This document shows positions 47,701 through 59,600 of a stretch of 64,000 bases of DNA, in pieces; the first letter of the stretch is position 1; each line of letters begins with the position of its first letter. The notes under the pieces are model-generated. The model saw only the letters and a program-made list of their open reading frames with translations. It was not told where the DNA came from and searched no databases. Source of the stretch: Enoplolaimus lenunculus (Eukaryota > Nematoda > Enoplea > Enoplida > Thoracostomopsidae); contig JASANG010002126.1 in NCBI GenBank assembly GCA_030248215.1, positions 79,572 to 143,571 on the forward strand, in the 5' to 3' direction. Made by a program: the position numbers and the translations under genes.

Positions 47701-50700
47701 GAATGCCGATTGCCGACAAATACAAAAATAACCAAAATAATAATGCCAGTTTCAATATTTATTACCAAGTAAGTTAAATACAGTTCGAGTGTGGCCCGAA
47801 CCACACGTCAACGCGCATGAAATTCTACTAGATGCTGCATGGCACCAAATCTTATCAAGAAAAGTCTTCGACCGGACACCCGTAAGCACCAGAACCTAAA
47901 CCTATATCGATTAATTGCCTCAACCCAATTGAAAGCTACCAAACAAAGTCTGACAAGAGTCGTTATTCTCAAATGTGTGTAGCGCCTATCACCAGTCTTT
48001 AAATAAACGAACGCGACAGCTACAGGCGCGATGTTCTACACGTTAGTAAAATGCGATAATTACACATGCTGTGCTGTATTGCGACGGTCATCAATCAATA
48101 GTTCAAAAGTAGGTGCTATAACAATTACACAGCAGAAACGCCAACTTACATTTAGATGGCATATACTCCGCATACGTCTCCGCATATCCCATTTCTTCTT
48201 CGTCGTCCTCAGGCGGTAACATATTTCCAGGGCCGCTACCAATCGGATGTCCCATTCCTGGCACCACGCCAGGTGGTATTGACGCAAAAGATGCCGCCCC
48301 GGGCGTACTGTTTGCCCCAGCATGATACATAGCGGTTGGATGCATGAATCCAAGCCCAGGTTGGTTTGAATTTACATTGCTAACAGCTGGGAAATGTTGA
48401 ACGTTTGAATTTGATCCAAGCATTCCAAGTTGAGGCGCACTAGCGACATAATTCAAACCACTAATAGACTGTTGTACATAACTAACATTAGCAGCGTTTG
48501 AATTATGAGTTTGGTGTCGAGCTTGATAACCAGGGAAATCACTAATATTATACCGCTGTTGTTCTTGTATTTGTTGCACTTGTCGCATTTTGTCAAAGCC
48601 ATGCAATGTGACGTTGCCACTCACTTGAAACTGTGACTGCAACTGACGTGAATTACTCGCGAAACTTGTGTTGCTCGCTTCATACGGCATTGTCGGATTT
48701 TTTGCAACAAAAAACGTTGCTGTTGGTTGATTTCGCGATAAGCCATTATCCTTTACAGGAGCCGGCCCAACACTTCGAAAATCCTCTTGAGTCAAGTGTC
48801 CACTGGTACTGTTAGCAGCAATATGGGGGACAGCTGTTCCCGAGACACCTTGTGAAGGCCGGTACACGACTGCAGTTTGAGCAGCGTGTGCTTGCCCGCC
48901 TTGGTGTGGTGCCGCAAATCGTGTCTCAGGCGACTGGTTTATATCGTTCACAATACCCAAACCGCCCTGTTGCCAATTGTTTCTTAATTCACTCGAGCTC
49001 CCTGTCACATTAATATTGCTCTTTCCAGCAATTTGGTGGCTAAAAGAGCCAGTATGATGACTTACAGCGCTGACAGCGACAGATTCTACGCCAGCACCAG
49101 AGAAGCCTACAGTAGTAGCCGATCGTGACGTGATTGCTACTGCAGATTGAGATGAAAATACTGGCGTCAATGGAATAACATCGGAATTTTCAGAATCGAA
49201 AGAAGACGCAGAAGGGGCCGGTGATGTTCCTTGCCCACCACCAGGTGTGTTATCGTCGTCGATTGTGATTGACATTGGAGTCTGAAACAGCGAAATAGTT
49301 GTTTAGATAAATTCTTAAGCTTGAACCCTCCCTTTTCCATTTTTGGGAGAATCTGATAAAAACTACTTCTAGTTCCATACAAAACCCTTACAAGGATATA
49401 GCAAGCAGTCACAACTAGCACTAACATACTTTTCAATCAGTTATAGATTTTAGCTTTAAAACAGTCTATAGAACATATTCTACCTGAGCGATTGTTTAGC
49501 ACATTCCGATGGCACGAATTAGTTGGCGAACAATTTTCACATAACAAAATACAATTCATATTTAATTAAAGCAAATAACTTACACTTGGAAAAGAAGAAT
49601 TTGAATCCGTCCTGTCAGGCTTCAACGTGCTTGCAGTCCTGTTAATAAACGAGGAGCTAATGCGCAAATTAAAATATATACCTGCTTCGAAAACAGCGCA
49701 AAAAACTGAACAATACAGCATGATATGCGCATATATATGCAGAGAGGCATTATACCTCATTTTGTTTAAAAATTCATATCTTCAAACCGGTGAACCTTTA
49801 AAATATTGATAATAAAACACCTATATATAACCAGCGACAACCTTCGCTGTTAACTTGTTTCAGAACCTATTAATAACCTAATATATTCCAAAATCATTAA
49901 CCTCATTTACACTAACCTTTGGCTTGAATTTGACCGAACATCAACAGATCTATAACCACTCGTGTCACTGGTTCTGAGCGTCTGTCCGGAAAGCACCACA
50001 GGAGACGATGCCGTTGCTTCATTCGGCGCAAGTGACTCGATAGTGGTAGAATTATCAATCCGATCCTCGATAAATCTTGAATCGTCGTTCACAGTTTCAT
50101 TATCGTGTTGCTCAATGTCGCCGTTTGACAAAGTGCCAATGGAATTCGCCGGAATAAGAATCTGTTTGCCACCGGCCGGTGTTTTGATAACCTAAGTCAA
50201 CAAATTGCGTTAATTTACCGTGCAATAAAGTTACTTAAATCATGTACCTAGTTAAATATAAACACAATGGGAATATGTGCTAATATTTACGGATAGCATG
50301 GCATCCGTTCTTTAGCTGCAAAACAAATACAATTTGCACCAGCATTAGGCCCGAGCTGTGTAAGTTTTGATTGCTTCGCTATGTTTATTTGTTCGTTACT
50401 ATTCTATAACTATCCATTTCTATTCGTATAGCATACAAAATACATATGCACCATATTTCAAAGTTTCCAACTACTTTGCGAAAAACTAACCTTTAATATC
50501 CTAATTTTCTTACGAGGTGGTGAAGTAGTATGAGAAGCAGTTGCTAATTCAGTTGCTTGGCCACGTCCACTGGCAGAATTCACGTCGACAATAGACGGCA
50601 CAAACCCTTGATTTTGATACTGAATTGTTTCCGCAATGACACCATTGCTATTGCTAGCAGAATCTGCAAAGCGTAACGATCCGGCTGAATCATTGGAAAA

Positions 50701-51741
50701 AGCAGCACGAGGAAGTAGTACCGAAGACTGGCCAAACTGCGAAGCGGTTTGTTGCGGAATATCATCGGCACTGAAACTGTTGCCGGCATTCGTTCCAGTC
50801 AGCAACACGTGTGATGAATCGATTCTCGCATCTAGCGTGTTGGCTACGAAGGTGTCTAAAATAATAGTTAAAACAATATGAGAACAACTCAATACGTACG
50901 TATGTAATAAGTAACTAAAACACAACAATATGCTGATTTTCTCAGAGCCAATCTGTTTAACTGTCTTATTGTGTCAATTTAATACGAAATAAAATAAATA
51001 AAATAGATAAACGATTCGCAGAATATAAACTGTCGTATAACAGAGTACGAAACAACTAACACATGAATAACGTGAGTTCAACACGACGTGGTCATGTATA
51101 TCAGGGTGGCACCGAATCCACGATGTGACCGAATCCGAATCCTGCATGTTGCAAATTTCAGATATATCTATAATTTGTTTCAGAATATCTAAGCAATGCC
51201 AGCCGTATAACTTTTAATACGTTAATATATTCCATCCCGACGTCAGTTCTGAGATTTCTCAACTGAAATAAAAAATATTGATTTTTATAGCAAGGTATTT
51301 AAAAATTTTATTGCTTAAAAATGAAAAACATATTGCCAAACTTTGTTGGATTCGGCTTTTCCACAACCAAATCCGAATTCGAATCCGAACCTTTGTTGCC
51401 ACCCTGATGTATATATAAACCTTATACAACGCACCAATTCCTAGCGAATTACCAAACTCGTCGCTGGAAAAACGACTGCTATTTGCACCAGACTCGACCG
51501 GCAAAGCAGTATTATATGCAAACTGAGTTATGGACAGATCTTTAGTAGATGCTGATTGTGCATCCGTAGAGGTAGATGGTCGTACAACAGATCCATACTG
51601 GAATCCGGTTTGGTCTGAAAACTGCAGACTTGTGTTGTACCCATAAGACGGCCCAGAATCAATAGCGGCATCAACAGGGGTTAGCAAACTATCTAAACCA
51701 GCCTCACACAATGCAGCAGATAATAGATCATCTTCATCCAT
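32721..51741 (-). CDS. sbno: Strawberry notch homologue (SBNO), complete, 32 exons
   Basis: Joining 32 exons gives 5,898 nt and 1,965 residues with every phase consistent. Human SBNO1 is about 1,393 and fly Sno about 1,650; the extra length is a low-complexity N-terminus. The Walker A loop [11 protein letters not shown] is at about 781-791, FDECH at 899-903 and SATG at about 939. The C-lobe has [20 protein letters not shown] and [11 protein letters not shown]. The family are nuclear SF2-like ATPase/helicase co-regulators of Notch, EGFR and chromatin programmes; this role is inferred from homology. Oddities are one GC-AG intron and one apparently broken acceptor, given in the segment entries. 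All exons otherwise use GT-AG. Exons 1-17 recur inverted at 53963-63289. The start is the first ATG of exon 1, [15 protein letters not shown]. Confidence 0.95.
34316..34524. mobile_element. Intronic MITE with ATTCTCAAATGTGTGTAGC ends
   Basis: Starts ATTCTCAAACGTGTGTAG and ends AGTGCTTTACGCGTTTGAGA + AT, with CCTATCGCTCAGTGGTGACA near the right end. It lies in SBNO intron 28. Same family as 35158 and 45398. Confidence 0.6.
35158..35355. mobile_element. Intronic MITE with ATTCTCAAATGTGTGTAGC ends
   Basis: Left end ATTCTCAAATAGATATAGC; right part CCTATCGCCAACTGGTGATAGG (a small hairpin), then TGCTACGCACATTTCAGAAT. In SBNO intron 27. Confidence 0.6.
39173..39581. mobile_element. hAT-like MITE, older copy, in SBNO intron 20
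   Basis: Starts CAGGGTGTTACGCGGAAG and ends AAAATTCCGGTTGCACCCTG. Flanks GTGCATAC and GTGTTTAC match at 6 of 8 bases. Inner GGAATCGGAA runs correspond to GGTTCCGG in the copy at 41639. Confidence 0.75.
41480..42345. repeat. Degenerate pyrimidine-rich repeat of about 55-60 bp in SBNO intron 17
   Basis: Recurrent phrases GTC(G/A)(C/G)ACACCTC(A/T)TTCTTAC, TTTGCC(C)AATACTTTCTCTCA and TGTACCTAGTCCCACAT recur through the segment, interrupted by the hAT-like MITE at 41639. The MITE's target AGTCGCAC is part of this repeat. Mirrored at about 63360-63700. Confidence 0.6.
41639..42029. mobile_element. hAT-like MITE, exact 8-bp TSD, in SBNO intron 17
   Basis: Ends CAGGGTGCAACCGGAATTCC and GTAATTCCGGTTGCACCCTG are inverted repeats extended by GGTTCCGGTTCCGG runs. 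The exact duplication AGTCGCAC lies at 41631-41638 and 42030-42037. 391 bp, no ORF. A partial mirror copy lies at 63694-63961. Confidence 0.9.
44865..44950. mobile_element. Short intronic MITE copy (GTGTAGC..GATAG family)
   Basis: AAGCATGTGTAGCAAATAG.. then TTGGTGATAGTTCATGAGC and ACACACAATTGAGAATAC. In SBNO intron 12. Half-copies with the same motifs are near 37401, 37551, 40246 and 47964. Confidence 0.5.
45398..45546. mobile_element. Intronic MITE with ATTCTCAAATGTGTGTAGC ends, best copy
   Basis: Ends CATTCTCAGATGTGTGTAGC and GCTATACACATTTGAGAATA are clear inverted repeats 149 bp apart, each with CTATCA just inside. In SBNO intron 11; mirrored at about 60173-60315. Confidence 0.75.
48150..51741 (-). 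other. sbno: SBNO exons 1-5: long disordered N-terminal region
   Basis: Exons: 51435-51741, 50491-50855, 49917-50191, 49584-49638 and 48150-49281. They encode about residues 1-711. The sequence is rich in Ser, Gln, Asn, Gly and Thr, with an acidic [11 protein letters not shown] start, a basic [10 protein letters not shown] (possible nuclear signal, at the exon 2/3 junction) and a long [13 protein letters not shown] stretch in exon 5. Exon 5 ends [20 protein letters not shown], the conserved lead-in to the helicase domain. No catalytic motif lies here. Exon choice rests on GT-AG sites with matching phase and on identical structure in the inverted copy. Confidence 0.85.
51102..51406. mobile_element. 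hAT-like MITE, exact 8-bp TSD, in SBNO intron 1
   Basis: Starts CAGGGTGGCACCGAATCC and ends CGAACCTTTGTTGCCACCCTG. Exact duplication ATGTATAT at 51094-51101 and 51407-51414. 305 bp, a different subfamily (GAATCCGAATC) from the copy at 41639. Mirrored at about 54298-54613. Confidence 0.9.
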
Positions 51742-51978
51742 TTCACATTACAATTGCACGCAACAAATACATAAATGTTGGGTTTATTGCTATATATCTA
51801 AGTAATTTTATTATATATACAACAGACTAAAACAAACGTTTCACAAAACATTACAATAATCATTTCAGAACTCAAACGCCAAATCTATCTTGCTGTATAA
51901 GTACAATGTGTTCAAATAAAATAATATGCTTTTAAAATTTACCACATCATTTCAAAAACTACCGTTGTTCCATATTAA

Positions 51979-52036
51979 TTCCTGTTCCGGCTGGAATTCT
52001 GACAAAATTTCAATTTGAAAGCCCGAACAGGAATTT
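51979..52036. repeat. Hairpin at the edge of the left arm
   Basis: AATTCCTGTTCCGGCT and AGCCCGAACAGGAATT are inverted with two mismatches around a loop of about 26 nt. The same hairpin is at about 53667-53725 on the right arm, within some ten bases of the point where homology begins. Confidence 0.75.
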
Positions 52037-52044
52037 TACGGTTT

Positions 52045-53658
52045 TGCGGCAAATTATGAGTAAAAGCTTAGAAAATTGTTAGAAAATATAATTTAGTGTC
52101 AAAAAAATTTTCTCTGCAAGGCCTCTTGTTTTCGCAACATGGTTTTGTCCGAAAATTTTGTTTCCATATCATGCCCACTGTTGGAACTACCCGATCTGCA
52201 CGACCTCTGTTCGAAGTTAAGACCCCGCTGAGAAGGGAACCTCGGCCCCCATGCTCTTGTGTCAGATATGCTGCCAGACGCTATATATGTGGTCAATTGC
52301 AACAACTTCATATTCCAGCAAATATACATGTGCACATGTATGGCAATCTATCCTTTTACATACACTTACCGTGCGCATAGACCGACAGATAGATAGATAG
52401 ATAAAGTGAGAAAAGGATATGACGCCACTGTGGGCGTTCGCATAGACAAATTAAAAGCATTGTCCATTGCGACATCCTACGAACTTATATGCTCTGTGTG
52501 TCACTCTACATTAACCTTTACAAGTTCTGTCTCAATAATAAACTTATAGATCTCAAGCGACAATGAATGGAGCGGGATAAATTATAAATTCTGCGAAATG
52601 TGATTATAACAAAGCGAGGTTGAGAAGTTGATTGCAGGCCCGCAGCAAGAATGCAGCCAGATATTAATTTATCGAATACCGCAACCGGATAAGGATATTC
52701 AATTTTTTACCAGAACAGGAGCCGGATGTCGGATGTTGCATATACGTATTAAAATAATTTATTTTTCGCTGTATTTTTACCGTGTTCAAGGATTTCGTCT
52801 GCTGTAAAGTTCATAATTGCTGCGTATACTGAAATTATTAATGCAAAATAATGCGTTTAACTCTCTCCCTCGCTTACATAACTGAAAAGTAGGTTACGGA
52901 AAATGTTTCAAAATTTGAACCTCTCGACTTGCCGAGAAATTTAATCGCAGTAAAATGTTAAAGACGCCGGTATGCGGCAGGTTTATACCGAATACGGAAC
53001 TCGATACGTATTTGCAATATTATCGGTGAAATACAATAATTCGAGATAAGTATACACAGAAGCGAAACCCAACTTCGATGGATTATTTTTAACTATTGTC
53101 AAAGCTTATATATAAATAAAAAAAAAAAATTTTATCTTTTTTTTTTTTTTTTTTTACTAATCTTTTTTTTTTATTTATATTTACTAACAAATTGAAATAA
53201 AATCAAAAAACATAACAAAAAAAAAAACACTACAATAAAATTTATTTCACTTTTATCGTCATATTTAATACCGGAATTTTTAATTCCAGTAAAAATTTAC
53301 CGGAACCAGAACTTCCGGTTGCACTCTAGCTAGAAGGGCTAAAAAAATTTCAGGAGGGGCATACAACGGTTTTCATTCACTTAACTTAATGCTAATATTA
53401 AACTCTGAACGACTCCAACGTAACAACAAATACTGAACACAACTCAAGTAAAATAGCTCCAATAATACTCCAACAGCTCCGGTGATTCCTGTTCGCTTAA
53501 CTCCTAAACTCCTGAACCCCGGTATAACTCCAATACAACTACACTCCGGTTACATTGACTCCGAAACACCACGCCTCAAATGGTATGTTGCAACCATGCA
53601 ATCCACTAGGCATTAACGAGGACGCACACAGTCGCCAGTATATCTTCAGCCGAAATCT
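52045..53658. other. Single-copy loop between the arms; SBNO 5' flank
   Basis: About 1.6 kb with no inverted match and no convincing gene. It contains GATA-type microsatellite near 52388, A/T homopolymers at about 53118-53230, a CCGGTTGCACTC hAT-like end near 53325 and a truncated CCGTAGCCAGC-type piece at about 53333-53380. It lies 5' of SBNO exon 1, so any SBNO promoter should be here, but I cannot point to a core promoter. Confidence 0.6.
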
Positions 53659-56600
53659 AAACCGTAAATTTCCTGTTCGGGCTTTCAAATTGAAATTTTG
53701 TAGAATTCCAGCCGGAACAGGAATTAATATGGAACAACGGTAGTTTTTGAAAATGATGTGGTAAATTTTAGAAGCGATATTATTTTATTTGAACATTGTA
53801 CTTATACAGCAGAGATAGATTTGGTGTTTGAGTTCTGAAATGAGTTATTGTAATGTTTTGTGAAACGTTTTTTTAGTCTGTTGTATATATAATAAAAATT
53901 ACTTAGATATATAGCAATAAACCCAACATTTATGTATTTGTTGCGTGCAATTGTAATGTGAAATGGATGAAGATGATCTATTATCTGCTGCATTGTGTGA
54001 GGCTGGTTTAGATAGTTTGCTAACCCCTGTTGATGCCGCTATTGATTCTGGGCCGTCTTATGGGGTACAACACAAGTCTGCAGTTTTCAGACCAAACCGG
54101 ATTCCAGTATGGATCTGTTGTACGACCATCTACCTCTACGGGATGCACAATCAGCATCTACTAAAGATCTGTCCATAACTCAGTTTGCATATAATACTGC
54201 TTTGCCGGTCGAGTCTGGTGCAAATAGCAGTCGTTTTTCAGCGACGAGTTTGGTAATTCGCTAGGAATTGTGCGTTGTATAAGGTTTATATATACATCAG
54301 GGTGGCAACAAAGGTTCGGATTGAAAATTATATTACATAGGATTTGGTTGTGGAAAAGCCGAATCCAACAAAGTTTGGCAATATGTTTTTCATTTTTAAG
54401 CAATAAAATTTTTAAATACCTTGCTATAAAAATCAATATTTTTTATTTCAGTTGAGAAATCTCAGAACTGACGTCGGGATGGAATATATTAACGTATTAA
54501 AAGTTATACGGCTGGCATTGCTTAGATAATTCTGAAACAAATTATAGATATATCTGAAATTTGCACATGCAGGATTCGCATTCGGTCACATCGTGGATTC
54601 GGTGCCACCCTGATATACATGACCACGTCGTGTTGAACTCACGTTATTCATGTGTTAGTTGTTTCGTACTTTGTTATACGACAGTTTATATTCTGCGAAT
54701 CGTTTATCTATTTTATTTATTTTATTTCGTATTAAATTGACACAATAAGACAGTTAAACAGATTGGCTCTGAGAAAATCAGCATATTGTTGTGTTTTAGT
54801 TACTTATTACATACGTACGTATTGAGTTGTTCTCATATTGTTTTAACTATTATTTTAGACACCTTCGTAGCCAACACGCTAGATGCGAGAATCGATTCAT
54901 CACACGTGTTGCTGACTGGAACGAATGCCGGCAACAGTTTCAGTGCCGATGATATTCCGCAACAAACCGCTTCGCAGTTTGGCCAGTCTTCGGTACTACT
55001 TCCTCGTGCTGCTTTTTCCAATGATTCAGCCGGATCGTTACGCTTTGCAGATTCTGCTACCAATAGCAATGGTGTCATTGCGGAAACAATTCAGTATCAA
55101 AATCAAGGGTTTGTGCCGTCTATTGTCGACGTGAATTCTGCCAGTGGACGTGGCCAAGCAACTGAATTAGCAACTGCTTCTCATACTACTTCACCACCTC
55201 GTAAGAAAATTAGGATATTAAAGGTTAGTTTTTCGCAAAGTAGTTGGAAACTTTGAAATAGGGTGCATATGTATTTTGTATGCTATACGAATAGAAATGG
55301 ATAGTTATAGAATAGTAACGAACAAATAAACATAGCGAAGCAATCAAAACTTACACAGCTCGGGCCTAATGCTGGTGCAAATTGTATTTGTTTTGCAGCT
55401 AAAGAACGGATGCCATGCTATCCGTAAATATTATCACATATTCCCATTGTGTTTATATTTAACTAGGTACATGATTTAAGTAACTTTATTGCACGGTAAA
55501 TTAACGCAATTTGTTGACTTAGGTTATCAAAACACCGGCCGGTGGCAAACAGATTCTTATTCCGGCGAATTCCATTGGCACTTTGTCAAACGGCGACATT
55601 GAGCAACACGATAATGAAACTGTGAACGACGATTCAAGATTTATCGAGGATCGGATTGATAATTCTACCACTATCGAGTCACATGCGCCGAATGAAGCAA
55701 CGGCATCGTCTCCTGTGGTGCTTTCCGGACAGACGCTCAGAACCAGTGACACGAGTGGTTATAGATCTGTTGATGTTCGGTCAAATTCAAGCCAAAGGTT
55801 AGTGTAAATGAGGTTAATGATTTTGGAATATATTAGGTTATTAATAGGTTCTGAAACAAGTTAACAGCGAAGGTTGTCGCTGGTTATATATAGGTGTTTT
55901 ATTATCAATATTTTAAAGGTTCACCGGTTTGAAGATATGAATTTTTAAACAAAATGAGGTATAATGCCTCTCTGCATATATATGCGCATATCATGCTGTA
56001 TTGTTCAGTTTTTTGCGCTGTTTTCGAAGCAGGTATATATTTTAATTTGCGCATTAGCTCCTCGTTTATTAACAGGACTGCAAGCACGTTGAAGCCTGAC
56101 AGGACGGATTCAAATTCTTCTTTTCCAAGTGTAAGTTATTTGCTTTAATTAAATATGAATTGTATTTTGTTATGTGAAAATTGTTCGCCAACTAATTCGT
56201 GCCATCGGAATGTGCTAAACAATCGCTCAGGTAGAATATGTTCTATAGACTGTTTTAAAGCTAAAATCTATAACTGATTGAAAAGTATGTTAGTGCTAGT
56301 TGTGACTGCTTGCTATATCCTTGTAAGGGTTTTGTATGGAACTAGAAGTAGTTTTTATCAGATTCTCCCAAAAATGGAAAAGGGAGGGTTCAAGCTTAAG
56401 AATTTATCTAAACAACTATTTCGCTGTTTCAGACTCCAATGTCAATCACAATCGACGACGATAACACACCTGGTGGTGGGCAAGGAACATCACCGGCCCC
56501 TTCTGCGTCTTCTTTCGATTCTGAAAATTCCGATGTTATTCCATTGACGCCAGTATTTTCATCTCAATCTGCAGTAGCAATCACGTCACGATCGGCTACT

Positions 56601-59600
56601 ACTGTAGGCTTCTCTGGTGCTGGCGTAGAATCTGTCGCTGTCAGCGCTGTAAGTCATCATACTGGCTCTTTTAGCCACCAAATTGCTGGAAAGAGCAATA
56701 TTAATGTGACAGGGAGCTCGAGTGAATTAAGAAACAATTGGCAACAGGGCGGTTTGGGTATTGTGAACGATATAAACCAGTCGCCTGAGACACGATTTGG
56801 GGAACCACACCAAGGCGGGCAAGCACACGCTGCTCAAACTGCAGTCGTGTATCGGCCTTCACAAGGTGTCTCGGGAACAGCTGTCCCCCATATTGCTGCT
56901 AACAGTACCAGTGGACACTTGACTCAAGAGGATTTTCGAAGTGTTGGGCCGGCTCCTGTAAAGGATAATGGCTTATCGCGAAATCAACCAACAGCAACGT
57001 TTTTTGTTGGAAAAAATCCGACAATGCCGTATGAAGCGAGCAACACAAGTTTCGCGAGTAATTCACGTCAGTTGCAGTCACAGTTTCAAGTGAGTGGCAA
57101 CGTCACATTGCATGGCTTTGACAAAATGCGACAAGTGCAACAAATACAAGAACAACAGCGGTATAATATTAGTGATTTCCCTGGTTATCAAGCTCGACAC
57201 CAAACTCATAATTCAAACGCTGCTAATGTTAGTTATGTACAACAGTCTATTAGTGGTTTGAATTATGTCGCTAGTGCGCCTCAACTTGGAATGCTTGGAT
57301 CAAATTCAAACGTTCAACATTTCCCAGCTGTTAGCAATGTAAATTCAAACCAACCTGGGCTTGGATTCATGCATCCAACCGCTATGTATCATGCTGGGGC
57401 AAACAGTACGCCCGGGGCGGCATCTTTTGCGTCAATACCACCTGGCGTGGTGCCAGGAATGGGACATCCGATTGGTAGCGGCCCTGGAAATATGTTACCG
57501 CCTGAGGACGACGAAGAAGAAATGGGATATGCGGAGACGTATGCGGAGTATATGCCATCTAAATGTAAGTTGGCGTTTCTGCTGTGTAATTGTTATAGCA
57601 CCTACTTTTGAACTATTGATTGATGACCGTCGCAATACAGCACAGCGTGTGTAATTATCGCATTTTACTAACGTGTAGAACGTCGCGCCTGTAGCTGTCG
57701 CGTTCGTTTATTTAAAGACTGGTGATAGGCGCTACATACATTTGAGAATAACGACTCTTGTCAGACTTTGTTTGGTAGCTTTCAATTGGGTTGAGGCAAT
57801 TAATCGATATAGGTTTAGGTTCTGGTGCTTACGGGTGTCCGGTCGAAGACTTTTCTTGATAAGGTTTGGTGCCATGCAGCATCTAGTAGAATTTCATGCG
57901 CGTTGACGTGTGGTTTGGGGCCACACTCGAACTGTATTTAACTTACTTGGTAATAAATATTGAAACTGGCATTATATATTTTGTTATTTTTGTATTTGTC
58001 GGCAATCGGCATTCAGTATTAATCAGATGTAGCCAGCCGTAGTACAAATTAAACTCTTGAAAATTGTGTAATTAATATTGTTTTCGTTATTTTTGTGTTT
58101 TGCAGTGAAATCAGGCCTACGCCATCCGGACCCTGTGGTTGAGACAAGTTCACTTGCGAGTGTCCTTCCGCCTGACATTCATTATAGTGTTTCTATCCCG
58201 GAAGAAGTTATTGATACTGGGCAGTTATCAGCGTTGCAACTAGAAGCAATTGTTTACGCGTCGCAGAAACATGAATATTTACTTCCGTCTGGTGAACGGG
58301 CAGGATATTTGATTGGTACGTAACGATTTTTGATAGCATATGATATTTATAGTGTAGTTATTTTGTATTTATGGATTAAGCGTAAGCTCTTTCTCTATTC
58401 GCAAGTAACAATTTTCAGCGTTGAGAACATGTAGCGGCAACTTAGCAGTGGAAGTTCTATGCCTGGAAACGCTTTCGTAAAACTTGGTTTGTAAGTTATG
58501 GCTGGAAAAGGTTGCACATGCAAATCGCAGCTGCGCTCTGAACAACGGTGTAGTGGCTTTTGATTTCAGGCGACGGTGCTGGAGTTGGCAAAGGTCGAAC
58601 GATAGCTGGCGTTATTTATGAAAATTATTTGCTTGGCAGGAAACGAGCTTTATGGTATGTTGTAGTTGTTGGCTTGCTGATTTTGTCGGTTCATTTAATT
58701 TTTCATAATTTAACACTGTTTTTGCACAGAGTTCACAATGTTTAATGCGACTAAAATGTCAGGTACGCGGAATATATGTAACGCAACTTGTGAGGTTGTT
58801 TATATAATTTTTGTCGTGCGTACCCTATTCTTTTTTAGGTTCTCGGTGTCAACAGATTTACGGTTTGATGCAGAACGTGATTTGCGCGATATTGGTGCAC
58901 CCCGTATCCGAGTTTATCCTCTGAATAAGGTAATATTGATCATAACTTCGCTGATATAACTGCAGCGATTCGTAGTTGTCTTGATTGGGAAACTTGTTAC
59001 TAATAATGAACGGATTTTGTACCTTGTTCAGTTTTTATGTTGTCATTATTGTCCAACAGGTATACTCTAATTGTGATTGTGGTTTATGTATTTTTGTGTG
59101 CGTTTTTTGTATATTTTTAGTTTAAATACGCTAAAATTTCGGGCCGTGAAAATGGATCTGTGAAAAAAGGTGTAATTTTCGCAACGTATTCAAGTCTTAT
59201 CGGCGAAAGCTCAACAGCTTCGAAAAGCAAATATCGTAGTCGACTCAAACAACTGTTGCATTGGTGCGGAAAGGATTTCGACGGTGTTGTAAGTTGGACT
59301 TAGTGTTGTGAAATCTGAATCAGTCTAACACCTTTTATGAATCAAATTAGTCATTAACTGAAACGTGTATTAAGCCTTCCAGCTATTAGCACGCAGTAAT
59401 AATGTAGTCACTTTTTGTTGATTGTTCTTGTTAATAGATTTAAGTTATTCTGAATTGAAGTTTTGATTGCATATAATAATATATTTGACGCTGTTGCAGC
59501 AGTATACGACAGCGCATGTTTGCTAATTCCGCATTAATTTCTAATACGATTTTTGTAGATTGTTTTTGATGAATGTCATCGTGCCAAAAATTTGGTCCCA

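Larger units (their letters stand above)
41735..52044 (-). repeat. Left arm of 10.3-kb inverted duplication
   Basis: The reverse complement matches 53659-63961 nearly base for base, including introns and transposon copies. Homology stops abruptly at both ends. SBNO continues normally beyond the left arm to its stop at 32721, so this arm is the natural locus. Confidence 0.95.

Noticed and set aside
48060-49436. Alternative frames over SBNO exon 5 (60-97 codons)
   Set aside because: Shadows of a long real exon whose frame, splice sites and mirror copy all agree.
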